A stretch of 62,780 bases of DNA from an uncultured Archangium sp. (GTDB lineage: Bacteria > Myxococcota > Myxococcia > Myxococcales > Myxococcaceae), in the NCBI GenBank assembly GCA_903905455.1, contig CAIVGN010000021.1, positions 1-62,780 on the forward strand. Reading direction: 5' to 3'. This document shows, piece after piece, positions 38,041 through 45,188 of the stretch; position 1 is the stretch's first letter; each line of letters begins with the position of its first letter. Under the pieces are notes generated by a model. The model searched no databases. It saw nothing but the letters and a program-made list of their open reading frames with translations, and was not told where the DNA came from. Made by a program: the position numbers and the translations under genes.

Positions 38041-39483
38041 TCAGCGGCAGAAGACGACGAGAGGGATGGATGCGGAGCGCGAGCGGCCCGTGGCGTCGCT
38101 CCAGGAGACGAGCTGCGGAGAGGCCTCGTCGATTACGGCCTTGCGATCTTCCGAGGCGACCGCGAAGTAGCCGACGAGCTCGGCGAGCCCGTGCTGAAGC
38201 GGGTGGGCGGCCAGAACGTCGGCGAGCGTGACGCGCTCACGCCGCTGCAGCAGCGCGCGGACCTGTGCGCGGAGCCGAGTTCGGTCGATGGAGACCTGCT
38301 CGAAGAGCTCGTCGGTGGGCCCGTCATCGTTCCCGGCCTCGAGCAGTTGGCTCTTGAGCTGCGCCACGAAGGGCGGCGTGAAGAGGGGGCGCTCGAGGGG
38401 AAGGTCGATCGCAGGCGCGGTGTCGTCGAGCTCAGCCACGACGCCCGGGGGAGGGGTGTCACGGAGCGCGAGGGCTTGCTGCTCGAGGCCGCGGATGAGT
38501 TCCATGATGCGGCGGTTCTCGAGGAAGACGCGATCGTCGAGGTAGCGGCGGAGCTGCTCGGAGAGGCGGGCCACGGTGCGCTGGGTGACTTCGCCCGCGG
38601 CGAGCCAGTCGTAGTGAATTCTGCGCAGGCGCGGGTCAGGGGCGGTTTGGCGAACGGCCGGGAGCTCGAAGACCCGCTTGAGCTTGTCGGTGAACTCTTC
38701 CTGGCGATCAGGCGACATCAGGAAGTCCCAGAAGGCGCGGAAGCTGGTGCCCTCATCGGAAGAGGCGATGGCGTCGCGCTCACCCAGGATGCGGTCGAGC
38801 AGTTCGCCGCGCCCACCCTCCCACGCAGCGACGCGTTGGCGAACCTCCCGGTCGAGGTGGTGAAAGCGCTGCTCGAGCTCGCGGAAGTCGCCGAGGAGTT
38901 CGCGGGCGGTGCTGTCCATGAGCTGGAAGCGCTCGCGCAGTTGGGTGGGGTCCATCACGCTGACCTGGCCTGACTTGAGCTGCTCGATTTGCGCGTCGAT
39001 CTCGTCGCGGCGACGCTTGAGCTCGGCCATGCGGGCCTCAGGGTCGGCCTCGCTGCCATCGATCATGTCGTTGAGCAGCGCGAAGACCGTCAGCAGGCGC
39101 GATTCAGTGCCGACGAAGCGCCGCTCGAGCAGCTTGCCGACCCAGAGCAGGGCGCGCTCAGCGGGCGGGGTGAGGTCGAAGTGGGCCTCGTCGCTGCCGG
39201 GCGGGTAGAACTTGCGCAGCCACCCGCTCGCGTCGTTGGCCCAGTCGTCCAGGTACGCCTCGGCGCTCTTCGGCAGGTCCATGGCGCTCTGCTCGCGCGC
39301 ATGGTGAAGGTGATCGTCGAGGCTGGCCGTCAGGGACTGAAGAGAGGCCGTGCGCGTGTTCGCCGCGAGGAAGGCCTGGTGGAGGAAGCTGATGATGAAA
39401 GGCGCGTTGTTCGCAGCGAGCAGGCGCCACGCGGGGTTCGTCTCGCGGAGCTTCTGGAGTGTCGCGCGTTCGAGAGAGAGCAT
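38041..39483 (-). CDS. jetA: Wadjet subunit JetA
   Basis: This 480-aa DUF3375 protein is the MukF-like kleisin of Wadjet, which bridges the JetC heads. The N-terminus (MLSLERATLQKLRETNPAWRL.. NAPFIISFLHQAFL) is typical of DUF3375 and is followed by coiled-coil segments (about residues 150-200). It is the first gene of the jet operon; its promoter should lie in 39484-39640, where I see the 10-bp palindrome GGCAATTGCC (39526-39535) but no clear -10/-35. Confidence 0.92.
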   Translation of the reverse strand: MLSLERATLQKLRETNPAWRLLAANNAPFIISFLHQAFLAANTRTASLQSLTASLDDHLHHAREQSAMDLPKSAEAYLDDWANDASGWLRKFYPPGSDEAHFDLTPPAERALLWVGKLLERRFVGTESRLLTVFALLNDMIDGSEADPEARMAELKRRRDEIDAQIEQLKSGQVSVMDPTQLRERFQLMDSTARELLGDFRELEQRFHHLDREVRQRVAAWEGGRGELLDRILGERDAIASSDEGTSFRAFWDFLMSPDRQEEFTDKLKRVFELPAVRQTAPDPRLRRIHYDWLAAGEVTQRTVARLSEQLRRYLDDRVFLENRRIMELIRGLEQQALALRDTPPPGVVAELDDTAPAIDLPLERPLFTPPFVAQLKSQLLEAGNDDGPTDELFEQVSIDRTRLRAQVRALLQRRERVTLADVLAAHPLQHGLAELVGYFAVASEDRKAVIDEASPQLVSWSDATGRSRSASIPLVVFCR

Positions 39484-39636
39484 CGGTCAGGGTCCCTTCT
39501 ATCCGGGCCCACTGACATGTTCCGGGGCAATTGCCGGGCGCAGTATCCCCTGAAGGACCTGCGACACCGTCGACGCGTGGCCGGAAACGGCACCTGAACC
39601 TCGTAGTCGCAGGGCTCAGAGGCGGGACGCCTCGGG

Positions 39637-39846
39637 TTGCTGGGCGACGCGCTGCAACTCGTCGAGCACCGGGAGATTGTGCAGGCAGTGCCTGCACAAT
39701 CTGGTCTGGTGGCACGGCTCGCCGAGGCATTCCCTCTGCTCTGGACGCACTACGTCCGGTTGCTGTCGGTGCGATCGCCCGTCGCGCGGCGCGTCTACGC
39801 GGCCGAAGAAGCGGAGCTGAGGTCGGCCCGCCCGCGACGACCGTAG
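39637..39846 (+). pseudogene. Decayed DUF1016-type nuclease N-terminus
   Basis: The frame reads EIVQAVPAQ and then LLWTHYVRLLSVRSPVARRVYAAEEAE. This matches the conserved DUF1016 (YhcG-like, PD-(D/E)xK nuclease family) N-terminal pattern EIVQxxxAQ...SWSHYVELLxxxxPxxRxFYExEA. The frame then stops after RSARPRRP and no nuclease domain follows. The stretch 39674-39702, inside it, is a perfect 29-bp palindrome. It is probably a remnant of an older defence or restriction-associated gene. Confidence 0.5.
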
Positions 39847-40036
39847 CCGTCGCCACAAGCGTTCGGAATCAGGCATTCCTTCGAGAATTCGTCCGATCCA
39901 TGTCCTCTCAAGGGCGGCAGGACCGCGTTTCTGCAACGTGGAACTCAGATCGATCCTGCCCGCTTGCCCAGCCACCCACCGGTCGATCTCCGAATCGCCG
40001 TCCCCTGTCTCCATCGCCGCGGGCTTTGCCCCCGGC

Positions 40037-40213
40037 ATGACCCAGCAACGAGCCCGTCAACGACGTCCGCGCGAACTTCTACTGGAGGTCTCTGGCCTTG
40101 AGGTGCTGGCCGTCGAAATCCCGGTCTGGGAGCGCGAACTCATCAAGCCCGCGCTCTTGATGTTGCTCGATCGGGCGCAAGTTCCGGAGGTCGAAGATGC
40201 GCCCGCGAGGTGA
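40037..40213 (+). CDS. Small ORF upstream of recombinase
   Basis: A 58-codon frame starts at ATG 40037 and overlaps the recombinase start by 17 nt. The product is Arg-rich at its N-terminus and then Leu/Val-rich (LLLEVSGLEVLAVEIPVW), with no recognised domain and no clear ribosome-binding site. It may be a real co-translated small protein or a leader reading frame. Confidence 0.35.
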   Translation: MTQQRARQRRPRELLLEVSGLEVLAVEIPVWERELIKPALLMLLDRAQVPEVEDAPAR

Positions 40214-41498
40214 GCGTCGCGACTGGGTGGCCTACGCCCGCGTCAGCACTGCCGAACAGGCCGAGAAAGATCTCTCGCTTCCGGCGCAGTGCAAGGCGAT
40301 CGCCGAGTTCGCCACGAGGCACGGCGCGCTCATCGAGGAGCAGTACGTCGAGGCGGGCGCGTCGGGCACGGATGCGAGCCGACCGGTCTTCAACCGCCTG
40401 CTTGGTGACGCGCTCAAGCCCACGAGCACCATCAGCACGATCGTCGTCCACCACACATCGCGCTTCACCCGCGACGCGACCCACGCACGCGTCGTGAAGA
40501 CCAAGCTCAGAAAGGCAGGTGTTCGCGTGCTCTCTGTCCTGCAGGACTTCGCCGATGATCCGATGGGAACGCTGATGGAAGGGTTGTTCGAGTGCATCGA
40601 CCAGTACGAGTCGGAATTGAACGGCCTGAGGACCTCCGCTGCGATGCGCGAGGCGGTGAAGCAGGGCTTCTGGCCGGGAGCGCGCGCGCCGTACGGCTAC
40701 CGAAGTGTCCCCGTCGAGGTCAGGCCGGGCCTCGAACGTCATGGGCTCGAAGTGGAGTCTCGCGAGGCTGCGCTCGTGCGCGAGGCGTTCACCCTCTACA
40801 TCGCCGGGAGCGGCGCGAAGTCCGTCGCGCGGATGCTCAACCAGCGCGGGCTGCGAACGCGGGCAGGTGACCTCTGGTCGAAGAGCAGGGTGACGCTGCT
40901 TCTCAGCGAAGAGGCGCTCACCGGCACCGTGCACTGGGGAATGCGGAAGGATGGGCTGCTGCGGCCAAGGGCGGAGTGGCTCTCGTTGACGGTCCCACAG
41001 GTCATCGACGCCGAGACGTGGGCGTTGGTGCAGAGGCTCCGACGGGAGCGCGAGCCGTCTCGTTCCCCAGGCCGAGCGCCCTCGCAGCCGAAGTTGCTCA
41101 AGGGGCTCGTATGGTGCGGTGCCTGTGGCGCGAGCTACCAGTACGAGACGAGCGGCAAGCGTGTGGTCGACGGGCACTACACCTACGGCTACTACAACTG
41201 CCGAAGCCTCCTGCGCGTTGGCAAGGAGGCGTGTGCCGGATTCCGGATTCCCCTCAAGACGCTCGACGACGCAGTGCTCGATGCGATCGAGCGCGTGGTC
41301 TGCACTGAGCCGAGGTTTCGATTGCTCAGGCTCGATGCGCCAGCAGAATCAGTGTTGAAGGAGTGGCGCGTTCTCCTGCGTCGCGATGACGTCGCCCGTA
41401 CCTACGTTCAGCACCTCATCGAGCGCATCGTCATCCACCACGACGGCCGCATTGTCATCACGCCGAAGACCGGTGGGAGAACCGAGATGGAGGCCTGA
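40197..41498 (+). CDS. Large serine recombinase
   Basis: This 433-aa site-specific recombinase has the resolvase catalytic domain first (YARVSTAEQ, with catalytic Ser at residue 17, and HHTSRFTRD). The recombinase domain follows (about 165-265, with KQGFWPGARAPYGYR), then a zinc beta-ribbon (CGACG near residue 304 and C...C near 333 and 344), then a short C-terminal coil. An AGG-type ribosome-binding site (GGAGG) lies 6 nt before the ATG. Such enzymes integrate and excise mobile islands, so it probably moved this island. Confidence 0.92.
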   Translation: MRPRGERRDWVAYARVSTAEQAEKDLSLPAQCKAIAEFATRHGALIEEQYVEAGASGTDASRPVFNRLLGDALKPTSTISTIVVHHTSRFTRDATHARVVKTKLRKAGVRVLSVLQDFADDPMGTLMEGLFECIDQYESELNGLRTSAAMREAVKQGFWPGARAPYGYRSVPVEVRPGLERHGLEVESREAALVREAFTLYIAGSGAKSVARMLNQRGLRTRAGDLWSKSRVTLLLSEEALTGTVHWGMRKDGLLRPRAEWLSLTVPQVIDAETWALVQRLRREREPSRSPGRAPSQPKLLKGLVWCGACGASYQYETSGKRVVDGHYTYGYYNCRSLLRVGKEACAGFRIPLKTLDDAVLDAIERVVCTEPRFRLLRLDAPAESVLKEWRVLLRRDDVARTYVQHLIERIVIHHDGRIVITPKTGGRTEMEA

Positions 41499-41506
41499 AA
41501 GCAAAA

Positions 41507-41537
41507 AAACCGCAGTCCCTTTGAGGGGCTGCGGTTT
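41507..41537 (+). terminator. Intrinsic terminator after recombinase
   Basis: The stem AAACCGCAG / CTGCGGTTT with an inner CCC/GGG extension is preceded by an A-run and ends in TTT. It lies 8 bases after the recombinase stop. Its A-run plus T-run layout would allow termination in both directions. Confidence 0.85.
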
Positions 41538-41577
41538 CTACCACTACCGAAAAGCTGTGCTCCGCATTCGCCGCGAC

Positions 41578-41597
41578 CTGCGAACCAATCTGCGGGG
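41578..41597 (+). repeat. Direct repeat, right copy
   Basis: The motif CTGCGAACC-AAT-CTGCGGGG is the right partner of the 31112-31132 copy, 40 bases downstream of the recombinase terminator. Confidence 0.4.
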
Positions 41598-41975
41598 CTC
41601 AAAACTGGACACCACAACTGTAGTCGCGCCGTCCTGAACGCACAAGTTTCCAGGCTTCATCGACGGTTGGCGCGGGCAACTCTGGACGGCCTTTCGCGTT
41701 CGCGCCGTCCAGCAACGAATGGGGGTGGCATTCGACGCGGGCTCCGGGCGAGGCCCCTTGCGCCGGCCACGCCCCGCAGCCGATCCCAAGAAACCTCCCG
41801 TCTGCGTCAAAGGCACCGGCTCGACCCACGCGTGAGCCCCCGCCGTTGGGGCGACGTTGGCTTGTGAGCCGCCGAACGGGCGTTGGGGGCCCTGGCGCCG
41901 CAGCGAGGCAAACGAAGGCCCGACGCGCCGTCCGTGAGGCCGGCACGCGGGAGTGAGGTTGGTGGTCGGCATGGG
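41598..41975. other. Intergenic stretch next to transposase
   Basis: Nothing here is convincingly coding. It begins with CAAAACTGGACACCACA (41600-41616), which resembles the terminal sequence of some IS3-type elements. The open minus-strand frames read as low-complexity Pro/Arg/Gly. It may be IS-end debris. Confidence 0.35.
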
Positions 41976-43244
41976 TCAGGCGGCTCGCGCGGCGCCGGGC
42001 TCTTCGACCAGGGCGTACCCTTGCAGAAGGCCATGGGCATACTCCCGGCGCTCGAGTCGTCTCCTGCGGACGGTGGCGAGGTCGATGACTTCGGCCTCGG
42101 GCGTACCCTTCGCGATCTCGTCGGGCGTGCGGCCATCGAGCCCCTGATGGGGACGTTCCGTGTTCGCGTACCGGCGGTACTCGTCGAGGAAGTACTGCAG
42201 CTCGGTCGCGTCGTGAACCCGGATGTGTCGGAGCAGCTCGCGGCGAACTGAGCCGATGGCGCGCTCGGCGTAGCAGTTCATCGAAGGCAGCCCGGTGGGC
42301 GTGAGCTCCTCCTCGACGTCAAGCACTCGCAGCTGTCGCTGGAACTGCCCGGCGAAGTGCGTGCCGTGGTCGTGCACGACGGTCTTCGGGGCGCGCTTCA
42401 GCCGGCCGCAGACCTCGTTGAACGCGCGAATCGTCCAGACCGAGTCGACGTCCCAGCCGTCGTGTACGCGGAGGTCGATGAGCTCGCGGGTATGCACGTC
42501 GATGATGAGGAGCGCTTGGAGCCAGACGCCCTTCGCCGTCTTGACGGCGAAGAAGTCGAGGGCCCACAGCGCGTCCTTGGCTGCCCCCCTCACGCGCTCG
42601 AAGTCGATCTTCCTCCCGGGGCGAGGCGAGAAGCCGTGCTCCATGAGTACGCGGGCGACCGTTGGCTCGCTCACTCGGATGCCCATGCGCCGCAGTTCCT
42701 CGCGGATGCGCCGTTGACCCCAAGAACCGTTCTCGCGCTTGAGGGTGACGATGAGTTCGACGACCTTCTCCTCGAGTGGCGGGCGACCACCGGGATTCAC
42801 GCGATGCTTGAGACCGCGGAAGCGATTTGCCCACCGCTTGATGGTGCCCAGCGACGCCGAGAGGAAGTAGCGCTGGAACGGCTCGTCGCCGCGGGTGAGC
42901 AGGTACGCGAAGACCTGGGCGGCGCGCGTCGACATCGGCACGGGGGCGGGCTCGCTCACGCGCGCGAGTTCCGACTCGAGCGCGTCGAGCTGAGCTTTGA
43001 GCGCGATGTTCTCGCGGTAGAGCCGTGCCGCCTCGGGCATCATCGTGTTCCGCGGAAGGCGGCTGACGTGGTCCACGGCGGTGATCAGCACATGGTAGAA
43101 GCCGAACTCCGCGGCGCGCACCGTGAGCGAGGCCGCGCTCTTGAGTGCGTTCCACAGGCTGCGTGGACGCGGGTGTCGTTTCGCAGGGGGCTGCGGTTGA
43201 GCTGCAGGCTGCGGTGCGGCAGCGGGCGTTGTTGGGGATGCCAC
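41976..43244 (-). CDS. DDE transposase, IS3/IS481-like
   Basis: This 422-aa transposase has an integrase core domain. An N-terminal helix-turn-helix region with a leucine-zipper-like segment (about residues 60-100) precedes a second HTH (RRIREELRRMGIRVSEPTVARVL). The catalytic triad is visible as Asp in ALDFFAV, Asp in VVHDHGTHF and Glu in CYAERAIGS. The family ending RRYANTERPHQGLDGRTP is present. The start is GTG at 43244. I could not define the terminal inverted repeats with certainty, so the element limits are open. Confidence 0.88.
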   Translation of the reverse strand: MASPTTPAAAPQPAAQPQPPAKRHPRPRSLWNALKSAASLTVRAAEFGFYHVLITAVDHVSRLPRNTMMPEAARLYRENIALKAQLDALESELARVSEPAPVPMSTRAAQVFAYLLTRGDEPFQRYFLSASLGTIKRWANRFRGLKHRVNPGGRPPLEEKVVELIVTLKRENGSWGQRRIREELRRMGIRVSEPTVARVLMEHGFSPRPGRKIDFERVRGAAKDALWALDFFAVKTAKGVWLQALLIIDVHTRELIDLRVHDGWDVDSVWTIRAFNEVCGRLKRAPKTVVHDHGTHFAGQFQRQLRVLDVEEELTPTGLPSMNCYAERAIGSVRRELLRHIRVHDATELQYFLDEYRRYANTERPHQGLDGRTPDEIAKGTPEAEVIDLATVRRRRLERREYAHGLLQGYALVEEPGAARAA

Positions 43245-43383
43245 GCCTCATCATAGATCCGAGCCACAGCCGCGCGCAGACTTGGTCTTGCTCGCGGGAC
43301 GGCAACATCGGGCCACCATGGCCCGATTCATGGCCTGATTCCCCCTCAAGAGCTTCAGCTGGCGCAGGCTGAAATCCGGCAAC

Positions 43384-43408
43384 GAATCCGGCAACGGTTG
43401 CCGGATTC
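43384..43408. repeat. 25-bp perfect palindrome with extra half
   Basis: Arms GAATCCGGCAAC and GTTGCCGGATTC flank a single G. A third, near-identical half-site (GAAATCCGGCAAC) lies directly before it at 43371-43383. It sits about 50 bp beyond the stop of the zinc-ribbon gene of the HEPN operon and before the transposase gene. It could be a protein-binding site or a hairpin terminator. Confidence 0.6.
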
Positions 43409-43455
43409 CAAGTGCCCCGAATGTCCCGCTTGACCGCTCCCGGGCGGGCGCGAAC

Positions 43456-44304
43456 TCACGTGAGCGCGGCCACCCAAAGCCCGTCGGTGGGCTGCACGTT
43501 GCCGCAGTAGGCGCAGACGAAGGTTCCCGGGCCGGCGTCGCGAAGGGTGCCGTGCTGATGGCAGGAGAGGCAGTACCCGGGGCGAACGTCGGGCGCCGGC
43601 CACTCCCAGATGGTCTTGCCACCCGGCTGCGCGACGAATCGAACACCACCGAAGTTCGCGAGAAGGCGGAGAACATCGAGGCCGGTCAGCGTCAGCACCA
43701 GGGAGTGGTTCAACTCACCGAAGGTCGGCGCAGCCACCTTTGCGAAGTCGGCCGCGACGTCGCCTGCTACCGACACCGAGGCTTGCTGCCATTCGGGGCC
43801 GTTCACGACTCGGAGGCGCCGAGCGCTTTCCTGGTCCAACGCGTACCGCCGCCCCTCAGGTTGGGCAGAAACGAGGATCGTGATCGGATGCGTCTCAAGC
43901 GGAGCCGGCGAGGGATCGGCCGCAGCAACTGCGAGCAGCCCCCTCACCAAGCCATCGAGCTCGCCGGAGACTGCCTCGGCCGGCGTCCGGCCTGGCACGA
44001 ACAGGGCGCGCACTTCATCAATCTCAGCGCTCCCTCGCCGCTCCTTCGACCACGTCTTCCGGAGGGCCTCGAGCACCTCGTTGATCGCGGCCGGTTGGGC
44101 GGTGTCCGGAGCGAGGACATCCAGGTAGCAGAGGATGTCGTTTCCACCTGGAGGCACTTCGACGTGCTGTGCTTCGAGTTCTCCGACGTCGGCGGTTTGC
44201 AGGAGTTCGAACGAGCGAACGGCGGCCTTGGCGTACCTGAAGGAGTTGATGCCGGTCTGGCCTGTCGCCGGCGAGACCACCTTCTGTGCGGTGAGGTAGC
44301 GCAC
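43456..44304 (-). CDS. Unknown protein with C-terminal zinc ribbon
   Basis: This 282-aa protein has no family I recognise. The N-terminal 230 residues look mixed alpha/beta (LCYLDVLAP, ITILVSAQPEGRRY, LVLTLTGLDVLRLL). The C-terminus carries two Cys pairs (C-x2-C in YCLSCHQ and C-x2-C in FVCAYCGN), a zinc ribbon. The GTG start follows the upstream TAG stop with no gap, so it is the third gene of the HEPN operon and translation is probably coupled. The conserved small partners suggest one complex. Confidence 0.75.
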   Translation of the reverse strand: MRYLTAQKVVSPATGQTGINSFRYAKAAVRSFELLQTADVGELEAQHVEVPPGGNDILCYLDVLAPDTAQPAAINEVLEALRKTWSKERRGSAEIDEVRALFVPGRTPAEAVSGELDGLVRGLLAVAAADPSPAPLETHPITILVSAQPEGRRYALDQESARRLRVVNGPEWQQASVSVAGDVAADFAKVAAPTFGELNHSLVLTLTGLDVLRLLANFGGVRFVAQPGGKTIWEWPAPDVRPGYCLSCHQHGTLRDAGPGTFVCAYCGNVQPTDGLWVAALT

Positions 44305-44691
44305 CTAGGCTGCCCTCGGTCGGATGTGCTGGCGGGGAGTGGGGCGGAGATCGCGACCAATTGCGCGGGGGGGAGTGCCTCGAGGCACGCCTGGCAGCGC
44401 GGTGTCGCGATTCGGCTCAGACCTCACCCAAGCGTAGAACGAGTTCGTATCCTCCGGCGTATGGGTGACCAGGGACATCGGCTTGCCGGTGTGCTTCCTG
44501 ACCGCGGTGAAGAGGTCCCAGAGCGTCTCGCGCAGCGCAAGGCAATCGATATTCGCGACGTCGAACACTTCAATCGTCCAGTCGCGCCCGTCGAAGTCTC
44601 CGGCACTCGTCTTCTTGTCGACCCAGCGGGTGGGTCGGTTGCTGGCGAGTCGCCGAACAACCTCGAGAATCGCATCGCGCTCACTGATCAT
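44305..44691 (-). CDS. Unknown small partner of HEPN protein
   Basis: This 128-aa protein is not recognised. Residues 1-95 look folded (ISERDAILEVVRRLASNRP, WTIEVFDVANIDCLALRETLWDLF, MSLVTHTPEDTNSFYAWVR); the last 30 are Arg/Pro-rich and perhaps disordered. It does not show the G-S-x-D-x-D motif of MNT nucleotidyltransferases, the usual HEPN partners. Its ATG lies 11 nt inside the HEPN gene, implying tight coupling. Confidence 0.75.
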   Translation of the reverse strand: MISERDAILEVVRRLASNRPTRWVDKKTSAGDFDGRDWTIEVFDVANIDCLALRETLWDLFTAVRKHTGKPMSLVTHTPEDTNSFYAWVRSEPNRDTALPGVPRGTPPRAIGRDLRPTPRQHIRPRAA

Positions 44692-45064
44692 CGCAGCACC
44701 CGGCGCCCAGAAGGGACTCGACGATGATCTTGGCGTTTTGGACGTACGTGCGAGCCAAATCCTGTGTGCAGTCGTCGAGGTAGTAGTCGGCTTTCACCCT
44801 GGCCGCGCGGAGGTGCTCGAAGAGCACGGCGAGCCTGCGGTCGAAGAGTTGGTGCTCCTGGGCCAGTGGGCCGATCTCGTCATGCCTGAAGTACTCCACG
44901 CCCGGGCGGACCTCGGGAACCGGAACATCGTGTTCCTCGAGCTTCGACCAAACCGCCTGGTAGGCCGCGTAGTACGCGCGAGTCGTCGCGGCGTTCGGGC
45001 ATGGGTCGTCCAGGTTCGCCAGCGTGCTGGCTGCCGACAGGTTCTCGCAGGCCTTTCGCTCCAC
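44681..45064 (-). CDS. HEPN-domain protein
   Basis: This 127-aa helical protein has HEPN / UPF0332-like features: a conserved TTRAYYAAYQAVWSKL helix near residue 30 and a late LRAARVKADYY segment near residue 90. HEPN proteins are often RNases in toxin-antitoxin and phage-defence systems, with an R-x4-6-H active site. Here the late motif keeps Arg but has Tyr where His is often found, so catalysis is uncertain. The start is GTG at 45064. It leads a three-gene operon located just after the terminator of the large defence operon. Confidence 0.7.
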   Translation of the reverse strand: MERKACENLSAASTLANLDDPCPNAATTRAYYAAYQAVWSKLEEHDVPVPEVRPGVEYFRHDEIGPLAQEHQLFDRRLAVLFEHLRAARVKADYYLDDCTQDLARTYVQNAKIIVESLLGAGCCDDQ

Positions 45065-45148
45065 GCCCTGACTCTTACCACGGAGGCCCTCGGGCGCCCT
45101 CGCTCTTCCAGCGATGTCGTAGGGTTGGTGCGGGTCTACGCACTGCGT

Positions 45149-45182
45149 CGAATAGCCACTTTTACCTCAAAGCGGCTATTCG
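45149..45182 (-). terminator. Hairpin after McrC-like gene
   Basis: A 14-bp stem (CGAATAGCC...GGCTATTCG plus an inner CTTT/AAAG) with a 6-nt loop starts 7 nt after the stop of the last operon gene. Its single mismatch is A/C on the plus strand, a G-U wobble in minus-strand RNA. It is homologous to the hairpin after jetD (32854-32883). Confidence 0.75.
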
Positions 45183-45188
45183 ACCCCC

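Noticed and set aside
39531-40040. 169-codon plus-strand frame upstream of the recombinase
   Set aside because: Composition is Arg/Ser/Pro-rich without structure, and the DUF1016-like reading in another frame explains part of the region better.
41600-41616. IS3-like terminal sequence as the true end of the transposon
   Set aside because: Its orientation would point the element toward the recombinase, not the transposase, and I find no partner end.
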